From: Xylocopa sonorina
Taxonomy: Eukaryota > Arthropoda > Insecta > Hymenoptera > Apidae
Length of the DNA: 64,000 bases
Direction of reading: 5' to 3'
Assembly (NCBI RefSeq): GCF_050948175.1
Contig: NC_135207.1
Span: forward strand, 2,507,501 to 2,571,500
The notes below the pieces were generated by a model, which was given only the letters and a program-made list of their open reading frames with translations, was not told the DNA's origin and searched no databases. The translations under genes and the position numbers were made by a program. Positions 36,950 to 48,454 of the stretch are shown in pieces. The stretch's first letter is position 1, and each line of letters opens with the position of its first letter.

Positions 36950-36960
36950 CATAGCATCTT
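36120..36960. repeat. foldback element with GA/CT microsatellite ends
   Basis: The left arm (about 36131-36370) starts with (GA)n and reads on through GGCGCCATCTCTGTGAAAAG, CGCACACAATTATCGACAGC and GAACTACTCAAGAACTACTA. The right arm (about 36716-36950) is its imperfect reverse complement and ends in (CT)n. Each arm has an inner palindrome around CTCAAGAACTACTAGCGCCATCTCT. There are no coding frames and no target duplication was fixed. Confidence 0.75.
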
Positions 36961-36964
36961 TCTC

Positions 36965-37935
36965 TCTCTTACCACTAAAACGGGACATATACTAGAAATT
37001 TAAATAAAAGTACTGAAATATACAAGAAATTACAATAAAACTGCTGAAATACAATAAATTACGATAAAACTAAGGAAAACTAAAAAAAAAACTAAAGGAA
37101 ATGTAAATTGCAATAAAACTAATGAAACATACAAGAAATTTAAATAAAAGTACTGAAATATACAAGAAATTACAATAAAACTGCTGAAATACAATAAATT
37201 ACGGTTAAAACTAAGGAAAACTACAAAAAAACTGAAGGAAATGTAAATTGCAATAAAACTAGTGAAATATACAAGAAATTACAATAAAAGTGCTGAAATA
37301 CAATAAATTACAGTAAAACTGCTGAAATACAATAAATTACGATAAAACTAAGGAAAACTACAAAAAAACTGAAGGAAATGTAAATTGCAATAAAACTAGT
37401 GAAATATACAAGAAATTGCAATAAAAGTGATGAGATACAATAAATTACAATAAAACTGCTGAAATACAATAAATTACGGTTAAAACTAAGGAAAACTACA
37501 AAAAAACTGAAGGAAATGTAAATTGCAATAAAACTAGTGAAACATACAAGAGATTACAATAAAACTGCTGAAATACAATAAATTACAATAAAACTAAGGA
37601 AAACTACAAAAAAAAACTAAAGGAAATGTAAATTGCAATAAAACTAGTGAAATATACAAGAGATTACAATAAAAGTGCTAAAATACAATAAATTACGATA
37701 AAACTAAGGAAAACTACAAAAAAACTAAAGGAAATGTAAATTGCAATAAAACTAGTGAAATATACAAGAGATTACAATAAAAGTGCTAAAATACAATAAA
37801 TTACGATAAAACTAAGGAAAACTACAAAAAAACTAAAGGAAATGTAAATTGCAATAAAACTAGTGAAACATACAAGAGATTACAATAAATGACACTAAAA
37901 CTACTAAAATATACAATAAATTAAAATAGAACTAT
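36965..37935. repeat. complex A-rich tandem array, units of about 90-130 bp
   Basis: TACAATAAATTACGATAAAAC, GGAAAACTACAAAAAAACT, GGAAATGTAAATTGCAATAAAACTA and GAAATATACAAGA recur seven or eight times with deletions between units. Confidence 0.85.
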
Positions 37936-38957
37936 TCTGAAATATACATCCCCCTATTGAAATATACGAAATTCCTGAATGAACGGCATTGGCAGGCGGT
38001 ATCAGCACTGGAACTGTAACGTGTGTTGTTCTCTGGCGCATTTCGATACGTGTAATATCCTGGTGATACCCTTTTGTATTACGGAATTTTTCGTGTTGTT
38101 GGGTATATTTTAAATACTGTCAATAATGTAACATGAATCTTTAAAATGTTGCATACATTTTAACACACTGCATGCCATGTTATTCGCATACGTGTGACGA
38201 GCACGTTGAACTAAATATGTACATACATAAATATATAACTCGTGTCTAGGCACTGTATAACCGCAGCACCTTCTGTTAATTAACATTTAACACAACTTGC
38301 GTTCAGTCTGAAAAACTATTGCCCAGTGTATCAAAAAAATAGAAAAATCTGTGCAAACAACGTAGAGTTTCACTGTTGCGCGCATTCGCACAGGAAGCTG
38401 CACGCGACGCTACGAAAGAGCAGAAAGAGCACTGTCGCTACCACAGTGTCGATCTGTCGATCCATGCTTTGAAAGCTGGTTTTTGCTTCAAGTTTGTGCG
38501 CGTTGTGCTTAAAAATCTAAACGTCTACGAAAAAAATAGTTTCTTTCGTGTATGGCTGTTTCTTTTGTTCACAATTTTTTCGCAATTTTCAAACAAAGGC
38601 TGACAATTTTTTAGAACATCACTCTCGTTGATTTTAGGCACAGTCAGCCATTAATAACAATGTGCGCAAATTAAGAGACAAATTTACAAAAACAAGTTTT
38701 ATTTGTAATAAATGAAAAGTTGTTGCGTCAGTTTCTAAGAAAACATTTACAAAATTCTTTTAGTGCAAGAAAACCAGTATGACAGAAAAATAATTAAACA
38801 CGACAAACTTAAGGAAATTCAGGTAATAGAAATTTGTAGATATCAAGTCATATCCATATGAAACAATTTTTTCACATTAATTAATGCTTTTCGTTTCGTA
38901 CGACATAGGAATTAGTTAAAGTAAGAATGACACTGTTTCAATATATTCGTTTAACCG
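37936..38957. other. intergenic DNA between the two convergent genes
   Basis: No features recognised. The open frame at 38376-38603 begins without an ATG and is not supported. Confidence 0.4.
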
Positions 38958-38963
38958 TTTATT
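38958..38963 (-). promoter_or_regulatory. poly(A) signal for the minus-strand gene
   Basis: TTTATT on the + strand reads AATAAA on the minus strand, about 150 bases past the TGA of the exon at 39110-39200. It is a good position for a 3' UTR end. Confidence 0.5.
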
Positions 38964-39109
38964 TGTTACAAATGCACCAGAAGAAATAGCGTGTCGTAAT
39001 ACACGGAGCGATCTACCTAAGTTGGTCTCTGCAATAGACGTTTTTAATACAACGAATCGCTTCCTTTACATAAAACAGCGACTACTTTCAATAGAAACAC
39101 GAGTCATTC

Positions 39110-39200
39110 TCAGTAAGCGGCCTTCGTCGCGATCAGGTCGTGTGTAACATCCGTAAAATCTCTAAAATCTGTCGCGTCTACGACGAGACCACTCGCGACC
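39110..39200 (-). CDS. terminal exon of an unrecognised minus-strand gene (29 codons + stop)
   Basis: On the minus strand the acceptor TTTTTTACGCAG ends at 39201. The exon gives one base to a split codon, then VASGLVVDATDFRDF and TDVTHDLIATKAAY before TGA at 39110-39112. Codons end mostly in C or G, unlike the flanks. The upstream exon at 41212-41274 ends in phase 2 and supplies AG, so the joined codon is AGG (Arg). The peptide is acidic and soluble, consistent with the cytoplasmic end of a membrane protein, but I do not recognise it. A poly(A) signal follows at 38958-38963. Confidence 0.6.
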
Positions 39201-39235
39201 CTGCGTAAAAAATATCTAAATGTCGCGTGTGACAT

Positions 39236-40030
39236 TAGAACTTCGTCAGATTAAACTGCATTTACACCAGCAAATTAACGAACAGTGTTCGAGGATTCAC
39301 AAACTTTTCACGATCGCCAATCGATTCTTAATTAAATGTTACGCGAACTGACGATCGTTGATGAAAAATTCAATCTCGATTCGTAACGATTTGTGACAGT
39401 TTGCGAATGCTGGTGTGAATGCACCTTTAGAATACAAGCCTCCTTGTTATAATATATTTAAATGTCGCACGTGTACAGAATACACGCGTGAACGACATTA
39501 GAACTTCGTCAGATTAAACTGCGTTTACACCAGCAAATTAACGACAATGTTCGTGGATTCACAAACTTTTTACAATCGATTGACTTGATTTTTAATTAAA
39601 TGTTGTACGATCTGACGATTCTTGATGGAAAATTCAATCTCGATTCGTAACAATTCGTGACAGTTTGCGAATGCTGGTGTGAGTGCACCTTTACACCAGC
39701 AAATTAACGACAATGTTCGTGGATTCACAAACTTTTTACAATCGATTGACTTGATTTTTAATTAAATGTTGTACGATTTGACGATTCTTGACGGAAAATT
39801 CAATCTCGATTCGTAACAATTTGTGACAGTTTGCGAATGCTGGTGTGAATGCACCTTCACACCAGCAAATTAACGACAATGTTCGTGGATTCACAAACTT
39901 TTTACAATCGATTGACTTGATTTTTAATTAAATGTTGTATGATTTGACGATTCTTGATGGAAAATTCAATCTCGATTCGTAACGATTTGTGACAGTTTGC
40001 GAATGCTGGTGTGAATGCACCTTTATAGTA
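39236..40030. repeat. array of about 165-bp MITE-like units, 4 copies head to tail
   Basis: Each unit starts near TTACACCAGCAAATTAACGA and ends near TTTGCGAATGCTGGTGTGAATGC, so it is bounded by the inverted pair ACACCAGCA / TGCTGGTGT. Starts are near 39263, 39526, 39690 and 39858. The first two are separated by extra sequence, and the last three directly abut and are nearly identical. Confidence 0.85.
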
Positions 40031-40344
40031 CAAGCCTCCTTGTTATCCTCTCCAGGTTTAAACCACTTTGCTCTCTTCCCTTGGAATATTTCTAGCCGTT
40101 TATTACCTTTGCGTTACGTAACTCGTAAAATGTACTGGCATACTCTCACACACACAACGCATGTTTATGTTTCGAGGGTAGTTTTTTAGGAAACTCGTTC
40201 TATTCTGTAATAAGGAATATGATGAATATTTTCTGGGTCCAATAAAAATTTATTGGCGATACATTTGACTTTTTGCTAAGAAATTTTTTGTTGTTTCTTA
40301 TCTTCTAAAGGGAAAGTAAAGTAATTGGAGAGTGTTTGATTGTA

Positions 40345-41075
40345 TTAACCCATTCACTGCCAGGCAAATTTAAAGTATCTCGTTTTGAGTGACAAGGCTT
40401 TACTTTAAAAAAGATATAAAATTTCTTAAAATCTATTAATTATAAACGGATTAATTATATTATAATTTTTAAAAATTTATTAAGGCTTTACTTTAAAGAT
40501 AATGTGAAATTTCACAAAATCTATTAATTATAAATAGATTAATTATATTATAATTTTTAAAAATCTATTCTGGTTTTACTTTAAAGAAAACACAAAATTT
40601 CACAAAATCTATTAATTGTAAATAGATTATAATAGATATCATAATTTTATAAAAATCTATTAAGGTTTTACTTTAAAGAAAATATAAAATTTCACAAAAT
40701 CTATTTAAATAGATTGATTATATCATAATTTTTAAATATCTATTAAGGTTTTACTTTAAAGAAAATATAAAATTTCACAAAATCTATTTAAATAGATTAA
40801 TTATATCATAATTCTTAAATATCTATTAAGGTTTTACTTTAAAGAAAACACGAAATTTCACAAAATCCATTAATTATAAATAGATAAATTATATTGTAAT
40901 TTTAAAAAATCGATTAACATTAACTTAACGTGAAATTTACACTGAAATTACATTCACAGACCACCTTTTCCAATAATTCCAAATCCAAACGTCCATAAAT
41001 TTATTCCCTAACTAATTAATCGAAACTTACAGAACAAACTGCGAGATATCTCGTAACTGGCACTGAATAGGTTAA
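40345..41075. mobile_element. piggyBac-like MITE carrying an internal 85-bp array
   Basis: TTAA at 40345 and 41072 is followed inward by CCCATTCACTGCCAGG on the left and, mirrored, CCTATTCAGTGCCAGT on the right. The interior (40385-40915) consists of six units of about 85 bp with GGTTTTACTTTAAAGAAAA and AAATTTCACAAAATCTATT. There is no transposase. Confidence 0.7.
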
Positions 41076-41211
41076 CTCCTCAGCTTACAATGTCGTATCA
41101 GAGAACGTGGTATGTTTATAGTGACGAGCATAAATAAGTCGCAACAAAGACGTAGCAGATCGACCGTGTCAAATACAAACAGAACGTGAATGGCTTCGAT
41201 GCGTGACCAAC

Positions 41212-41274
41212 CTCGCAGTTATTCTGTGGCCATCGTCGTCGAAAGGCAAGTTGCGAGACATAGAGTTAAGTGTT
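41212..41274 (-). CDS. internal exon of the minus-strand gene, 63 bp
   Basis: Minus-strand acceptor CCTTTCTAG ends at 41275. The exon adds one base to a split codon, then TLNSMSRNLPFDDDGHRITA, and ends AG|GTTGGT in phase 2. The next exon (39200) begins with the single G needed. The phase fit, the C/G-ending codons (CGC AAC TTG CCT TTC GAC GAC GAT GGC CAC) and the strong pyrimidine tract support it, although the donor GTTGGT is imperfect. It is too short to stand alone. Identity unknown. Confidence 0.55.
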
Positions 41275-41318
41275 CTAGAAAGGAAACTTATATCTTTTAT
41301 TATTTCAAATCTAATTAT

Positions 41319-42360
41319 TTAACCAGTTAAGTGCGTTTGACGTGTATACTCGTCGTGTAAAATAAAAAACTACCATCCACTATAAAAACTCGAAATCTCA
41401 ATAAAATGTAATAAGAATATTATTTTGGCTGTATGTTACCTTTATATTACCAATATAACTGTTGTTTTTAAATTTTATTATTTTTCTTGTTTATTCTTGC
41501 CATCTTCAATTTTTCTTGTGTATGTATTTTAGTATTTTTTGACAATTTTCAAGTTTCTAGCAAGAATAACGTATTCAGGAACGAATTGTTAGTCTTTGTG
41601 GCGAATAAAAACGTAATTCTTCCTCGTTTTTCGTCAAATGTATGATAGTAGTAAAATAAAAAATTGCCATTTACTATAAAAACTCGAAATGTCAACAAAA
41701 TGTAATAAGAATATTATTTTGGTGGTATGTTACCTTTATATTACAAATACGATCACTATTTTTCAATTTTGTAAATTATTTTCTTATTTTTCTTGTTTAT
41801 TCTTGCCATCTTCAATTTTTCTTGTTTAGGTATTTTAGTACTTTGACATTTTCAAGTTTCTAGCAAGAATAACGTATTCAGGAACGAATTGTTAGTCTTT
41901 GTGATGAATAAAAACGTAATTCTTCCTCGTTTTTCGTCAGATGTATAATAGTAGTAAAATAAAAAATTGCCATTCACTATAAAAACTCGAAATCCCAATA
42001 AAATGTAATAAGAATATTATTTTGTTGGTATGTTACCTTTATATTACCAATACGACCACTATTTTTCAATTTTGTAAATTATTTTCTTATTTTTTTTGTT
42101 TATTCTTGCCATCTTAAATTTTTCTTGTTCATGTATTTTAATATTTTTTGACAATTTTCAAGCTTTCAGCAAAAATAACGTATTCAGAAACGAATTGTTA
42201 CTCTCTGTGACGAATAAAAACGCAATCCTTCCTCGTTTTTCTTAAAATGTATAATAGTACCATTTTCCCTCCGTTCGACGTGTATATTCGTCGCTGCTTG
42301 TTTTTAATTCCGCAGTCTGTGCTGATCTTTTTAAACTAAATTCCACAGTTAACTGGTTAA
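41319..42360. mobile_element. TTAA-flanked MITE with three 298-bp internal units
   Basis: TTAA at both ends is followed inward by CCAGTTAAGTGCG and, mirrored, CCAGTTAACTGTGG. Subterminal GACGTGTATACTCGTCG and GACGTGTATATTCGTCG mark the two ends. The interior (about 41358-42255) is a tandem array of three units of about 298 bp containing AAGAATATTATTTTGG, TATTCTTGCCATCTT and GCAAGAATAACGTATTCAG. Confidence 0.65.
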
Positions 42361-42400
42361 AAGAGCTAAACGTAAGCAGACGTGTATATAAGAAAGGTGT

Positions 42401-43242
42401 TTAACACTTTGACGCACATTTCTGGCCATGCGATCGCTCTCAGAAACACATGTTTTTTTTTCGATTGTTTATGACTGCCAGATAAAATCGAGTGCAGGTT
42501 GTAATAAAATTTTTGGAAGTGAAAATTATCACATTTTGCCACAGTTTTTCTCAAAAAACTTACGACGGTTATAATCGTCATTTGCTCAGCGTGTCATTTT
42601 TCTATTTCCAAAGCAAATGACGGCTACAACCGTCGTGACACGACTATACGACATTTGCTTCACTAATTCATTGTATTTACTTAATTCATGAAAAAATACT
42701 CACAGAATAAATGGTTCGTCTTCACAGAATCATCTTTCGACTGCGTCAACTGAAATCGACTAAACTTTTGGTACGACTGTTATAGCAGTCATTTGTCTCA
42801 AGATACTCAAATGTTCCAAAGCGAAAAAAAAACAACTAATACGCTGTCTGGCATGCTATAACTTTTTTTCTAGATGTATTACTCAATAATTTAACAAGTG
42901 TACGCGTTAGTACACTTCGTACTGATGCTGTTCTTTTTTTATTAATTAAAATATGCACGACGGCTATAACCGTCATTTGCCTACATATTGTCAAGGATCT
43001 GACGGCTATAGACGTCATTTGCCTACAAATCGCCAAGAATCTGACGGCTATAGACGTCATTTGCCCACAAATCGCCAACAGTCTGACGGTTATAAACGTC
43101 ATTTGCCTACGTTTCAAGAATCTGACGGCTATAGCTGTCATTTGCTTACATATAGCCAAAGAATGGACGGCCATAGACGTCATTTGCCTGCAAATCGTCA
43201 AGAATCTGACGGCTATAGACGTCATTCACGTCAAAGTGTTAA
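42401..43242. mobile_element. piggyBac-like MITE with a 42-bp palindromic satellite
   Basis: TTAA at 42401 and 43239 is followed inward by CACTTTGACG on both sides. The left part (GCGATCGCTCTCAGAAAC, ATGACTGCCAGATAAAA) matches 45716 and, inverted, 55012 and 27993. From 42955 to 43235 about seven units of 39-42 bp repeat GACGGCTATAGACGTCATTTGCC plus CAAATCGCCAAGAATCT. The repeat leaves frames open on both strands. No transposase is encoded. Confidence 0.8.
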
Positions 43243-43799
43243 TTACTGGAATAACTAAGAGGCTTGTATACTTCTACGAAGTTCAACGTTCGCGTTCGTC
43301 ACCTATTTAATAGACTTTTAATCCACGTTTCAACGATACATAATTCTTTGACGATAATTATAGGTCACTCTCTACGTTCGTTCTCTACGGGTCGTGTAAC
43401 ACAGTCAGATCGAGACCCTGGTATAATAGTAATCTTATTGTTATCGTTCAGAAGTATACTCTAAAGTAGTTTGGTCAGAATTCTTACGTTGTACGCGTTT
43501 TAATTGTTACATTGAGACCCTTTGTACGGTTAACGATCGAAGTTGAGAAATGTCAGCGAACGTGGCTGTCGATAGCGGTTTTCTTTACATTTTGAACTTA
43601 GTTTCGAGGTATTCGAGATGCTCTGGGAGAAAAATCGTTTCCAAAGTGCTGCAGAATGGCGCGTGCGAGCTTGAGAGAAGAAACGAACTTAAACTTGTGT
43701 GATAAAACGATGTAACCGAAGAAGTTCGTTTAAAATGAATTAAATAACACGTGTTCGTATATTTTTTCAATGTTTTTTTCATTAGAAACTCTCTCATTT

Positions 43800-44165
43800 T
43801 TTGTGTAGCTTAATATTTAAATTTATTTTTGTCTTACTCGCTGAAAATGCTATTTTTTAAAGTGAAATTTGTGATTCATTACTTTCTATTGTTTTTTTAA
43901 TATTGCAGCGTTCTTTTTTTGTGTATTTGCGAACAATATTTTTGTCTTACTCCCTGCAAATGTTATTTTTTTAAGTAAAATTCTGCTTTATTGCTTTCGA
44001 TCGTTTTTTTAATATTTCAGCGTTCTTTTTTGGTGTATTTGCGAACAATATTTTCGTCTTACTCGCTGCAAATGTTAGTTTTTTAAATAAAATTCTGCTT
44101 TCTTAGTTTCGATCGTTTTTTTCATATTTCAGCGTTCTTTTTTTGTGCATTTGCGAACAATTCGT
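43800..44165. repeat. tandem array, 3 units of about 120 bp
   Basis: TATTTGCGAACAATATTTTTGTC, CTCGCTGCAAATGTTA and TTTTTTAATATTTCAGCGTTC recur three times in order. Confidence 0.85.
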
Positions 44166-45715
44166 GTTAATATTATCGCATCGTAAAATTTAACAGTGCC
44201 TTCGCGTTTTGTTCTTCTGTCGAGATCGATTTTTAAGGTAATTATTTGATTAACACTGCACAAATAATTGTTTTCAAAATAATTTTGAAAAATAACACTG
44301 ATTTTCAATCTGACTGGGAACTAGGATCATTTACTGCACGTTTACAACACTTTGGAGGTCAAACAGTTTAGAATAAAAAACAAATCGCCTCGTAACAGGC
44401 GAGATGCCTCCATTTTTCTTTGTAACTTGATACTATGCAGTTTCAGCTCAGACGTTTCTATTTCAGAACACATTAATCAAAGTATTACCAAAGAATCGTT
44501 TCATGAACACGCGTTCTCTTGATTTCTTTTAGCATCGTTTCGCAACTGTTCATATTTTCTACAAATAATTACCAAATGGAACAAAACAACGATATTATTC
44601 ATTTACAGGCGACAGGTTTGCAGCGAAACCAAGCGTCATTGTATTAATTCAAACGATATTTTAATGTCTATTTATTTGAATTTAAATCTTAATTCGACAC
44701 ACTCGATGCAAATTAGTTCCATTTGGTAAAATTAACGTGAACAAAAGTGTATTATCATCATGAAATTATCTGGTTTATTTAATATTAAATATTTAGTATT
44801 CGTGAGAGCATTATTGAATGAAAACATTTACTTGAACTTCTTCGGTTCGAGTAAATATATTTTTCTCAGCGTGTTATTTACAGAACTGATCGAATGAAAG
44901 TTTCTAAGTAAAAAGTGAAATTTAATGTTTTTTATACAGTTCGTCAAAAAATTTGCTAAAATTGCAATGCTAATAAAAAAAATAAAAATGGTAAATGTTC
45001 TTAACGCGAGATATATGTAATTGTTTTACTGAAAAATAATAATTTCTGGCTACAGTACTTTGAAATGAGATGAGACTAAGGAGATGACATCACTTCTGTT
45101 GTTATCTGGGAAATTAATTAACGCTTATGCGAATGTTTGCTGTAAAACTATTGCAATTTTGTGTAGATCATTCACAGAAGTATGTAATATTTTCTTAATA
45201 ATTAATATTCTAATTCATTAAACAATAAAAAAGCGGAAGAAACAATTTAAAAATATTCATTTGTTACTGTACATACGTGCTACACTAGTATGCATCAGAA
45301 TTCGTTGAAATAAATAAATAAATATTTGCAAAATATCTCGATTCTACTTCGAGTCAAATAAATATTTTTAATGAAGTCTCAGAGTTGAACAAATATTCAT
45401 TTAACAACGTTTCTTCGAATAAGAACATTACTTCTGTAGTATTTTGTTACTAAAAATTTGTTTTCGTACTTTTGAAACCATTTAGACTGAAATATCTTGC
45501 GAATAGACAATTTTTTAGTTTTCAAGAGAAAGTTTTTCAAATTCAACCTGTTCTTGGATAAAAAAAATTACCAATTTCAAATAGAAAATTTGAACGACTA
45601 CAAAGAAACCAACAAATAAAACTCGATTATCCAAGCGTGCTTGTGTAGTTCTCAAAATAATTTTGCGCATACATCGTACTGTTATTATTTATCGCTGGTG
45701 ATCCTGCATGTCTTA
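44166..45715. other. AT-rich DNA within the inferred minus-strand gene
   Basis: Likely intron. No exon, transposon end or array recognised. Confidence 0.35.
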
Positions 45716-46445
45716 TTAACACGTTGACGCACATTTTTGACTTTACGATCGCCCTCAGAAACACTTTTTTTGCGATTGTTTATAACTGCCAGATAAAAAA
45801 TCAGGTGCAATTTGTATGTTTGAAAGTGAAAATTATCACATTTGGCCACAGATTTTCCCAAAAAACTTACGACGGCTATAATCGTCATCTGCTCAAAAAA
45901 GAAGAAATTTTTTTAAGTTTCTTATCCTCTAAAGGGAAAGTAAAGTAATTGAGGAATCTTTGATTGTATTAACCCATTCACTGCCAGGAAAATTTAAAGC
46001 ATTTCGTCTTGTTATTTGCTCAAAAAAAAAAAAAGAAACAAATGCTGTCTGGCATGCTATCACTTTTTTTCTAGATCTGTTACTCAATAATTAACAAGTG
46101 TATATGTTAGTACACTTCGTACTAACGCTGTTTATTTTTTATTAATTAAAATATGCACGACGGCTATAGCCGTCATTTGCCACCATATGGCCAAGAATTG
46201 GACGACTATAGACGTCATTTGCCTACAAATCGCCAAGAATCTGACGGCTGTAGACGTCATTTGTCTACGTATTGCCAAGGATCTGACGGCTATAGACGTC
46301 ATTTGCCTACGTATTGCCAAGGATCTGACGGCTATAGACGTCATTTGCCTATATTTCGCCAAGAATCTGACGGCTATAGCCGTCATTTGCCTGCGTATCG
46401 CCAAATAATGGACGACTATGGACGTCATTTGCGTCAACGTGTTAA
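45716..46445. mobile_element. piggyBac-like MITE with 42-bp satellite and a captured segment
   Basis: TTAA at 45716 and 46442 is followed inward by CACGTTGACGCA on both sides. The left part matches the 42401 copy until about 45900. It is then interrupted by about 110 bp matching 40281-40395 (CTAAAGGGAAAGTAAAGTAATT, ATTAACCCATTCACTGCCAG), after which MITE sequence resumes. From 46155 to 46437 six to seven 42-bp units repeat GACGGCTATAGACGTCATTTGCC plus TACGTATTGCCAAGGATCT. Confidence 0.8.
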
Positions 46446-46454
46446 TAATGTATA

Positions 46455-46645
46455 TTTCTCGTCAGTCGATAAATACGCGCATCTAATTAATCGAGTTCCA
46501 TCCGTTCCACGATCTTCGATATAAAGAACTCGAACTCGTCAATAATTACAGGATACACCCGCATCTAATTGCTCGAGTTCCATCGATTGCACGATTTTTG
46601 ATATAAAGAACTCGAAATCGTCAATAATTACAGAATACACCCGCA
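46455..46645. repeat. tandem duplication, 2 units of about 95 bp
   Basis: TCGAGTTCCATC, ATATAAAGAACTCGAA and CGTCAATAATTACAG recur in order twice. Confidence 0.7.
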
Positions 46646-48173
46646 GTTACGATTACAGTAGCTAATGTGATAGTTGATCGTCTAACTGAACCGTTACCCT
46701 ATATAATGTATTATATAATAAACGATGCTTGTGAAAAACACGATTATAAGAGAGCAATGTGAACATTCGTAACATCTTATCCGTTAGTATATATCCTCGA
46801 GGATACATGGAAATCAACTGTATAGTTCAGTTCCATTAAGTTATATCGAGAATTTCGAGAAAGTGTCGGAGGAACGGATGACAGTAAATTGTGCGTCCAG
46901 TTTTCTTCGTCTCCCTCTTTCTAGCTACGTTTAACAATTGTTTGTGGAACATTTTCAGGTGGAAAACTACTTTTTATACTTCTCTCTCTCTCTTTCTTTC
47001 ATTCTGGCAGCACAGTATTTTGAAAAATTCCTCAGCAGAAATGAAAGTTTGGCACGAGTAATGACAGTAAGAATTAAGAAAGAAGGCGAAAGTAAGAATT
47101 AAAACAGTCAGAGTTAGTACAAAGTGTTAAAGTAAAGAGTTTGAGTGTTTAAGAGCATTTAGTAGTCGCAAAGTGAAATAAATAAGTTTTTTTGTTCAAT
47201 CAACAAGGTTTCTGCAACCAACCCTTTCGACGTACAATTAATCCTCGTCGTTTACAGACATTCGATATCGCAAATTAGTCTCTTCGTTGAGTACGAACAA
47301 AGTAAAACAATTATTATTAGATAATATCAAAGATTATTACATAGACGCGAACGAAGTGAATAGCTTTTTCGTTAAAGTAAATATTCGATATGTTTCTCTA
47401 CCATTGTAACCGGAAACCCGCGTCTACGTATCACAGATCGCCACGTGTCTTCAAATCTTCTTCTTGAATTTCGTGTCATGCGATATGCTTTTTCTGTTCG
47501 AAACTTAATTTTTCGTCGAAGGATTAATTACAGACACTACGTTGATTGGACATATTTTGCTTTTTCTGGTCATCAGATGGCGTAAACCTTAAAAATCTTG
47601 AACTATACTTTCAGTACAAATTTTATTGTTATCCTGATCTTCACTGTCATTTTTGTTCATCTATTTCTATATCCAATGGATATTTCGAAAGATAATTTGG
47701 TAAAGTATTTTTCCTTGATCAGATTAATAAATAGAAAAAATTGAAGATAGTAGGAAATATACTGTAAATTTAATATCTAATCCTATTTGTTTCTTTTTTT
47801 TACTACATCTACTGCGCTTAGTATTGTTAAAGTCCATTCGATCAACTGAAGGAAGCTCATCCTTTTAAATTTAATAAATTTATAAGAACCATCACTTCAA
47901 AAATAAAAAGATTCTGCTTCTTTTTCAGAAACATTAAAATTTTTCTGTAATAATATTCACGTTTATAGAACAAATTTTTTTAAGTGTTCACAATAAGAAA
48001 CTGAGAATGTTAACATTAAAAATGAGACATTTACAAAGAGAAGTATCGTGACAAATGAAAATTCTCCATTTTTCGTGAACAGATCTGAAGTGAAATTGTT
48101 CGTTTACCACCATTCAACCCTTAATTAACAGCATTCAATCCGCGAGATATAATGATAAATTTGTTATGCTTAC
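46646..48173. other. probable intron of the minus-strand gene
   Basis: Mostly AT-rich. A candidate 49-bp exon at 47445-47493 (minus) has a good acceptor, TTTCGAACAG. It is open in the phase needed to link the exons at 48174 and 41274 and encodes KAYRMTRNSRRRFED, but its donor GTGGCG is poor, so I do not annotate it as a gene. Confidence 0.35.
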
Positions 48174-48302
48174 CATCGTTGGGCATTGACACTGATGCTA
48201 CCTTAGAATCGAAATTTGTATTCGTTGATCTCGTTTCTACATGTTCCCAAATTGTTTCAATCGGTTCGCCATTGAAATCGTACCAATGATACTCTTTACA
48301 AT
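48174..48302 (-). CDS. internal exon of the minus-strand gene, 129 bp, phase 1-1
   Basis: Minus-strand acceptor AACTTTAG ends at 48303 and donor GATG|GTAAGC starts at 48173, a near-consensus site. The exon is open only in the frame giving CKEYHWYDFNGEPIETIWEH, VETRSTNTNFDSKVA and SVSMPND. Both borders split codons after their first base, so it could be skipped without a frameshift. The protein-like composition amid AT-rich DNA supports a real exon. The peptide has no membrane segment and would suit a cytoplasmic tail; the family is unknown. Linkage to neighbouring exons is inferred from strand and phase. Confidence 0.6.
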
Positions 48303-48454
48303 CTAAAGTTATCAGTAAACATTTAAAGGTCAGCGAAGAAAGTATTAATTTGCGAGACTTGAAACAGCCATGATCGATTTCTCAGTTTACTAATTCTCAT
48401 ATAGAGATATACTGACGAATACTTTTAATACGATATTAATTTAGCATTGAAAGT

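Noticed and set aside
38376..38603. 75-codon plus frame
   Set aside because: No ATG at its start and the second half is a poly-Phe-like AT-rich stretch. It lies in the gap between two gene ends.
46980..47280. Possible solo LTR (pyrimidine tract, AATAAA-like signal, TTCAATCAACAAGG)
   Set aside because: No matching second LTR, primer site or target duplication was found.
47445..47493. Candidate 49-bp minus exon linking 48174 and 41274
   Set aside because: Phases and acceptor fit, but the donor GTGGCG is poor and the exon is too short to judge. It is mentioned only as a possibility.
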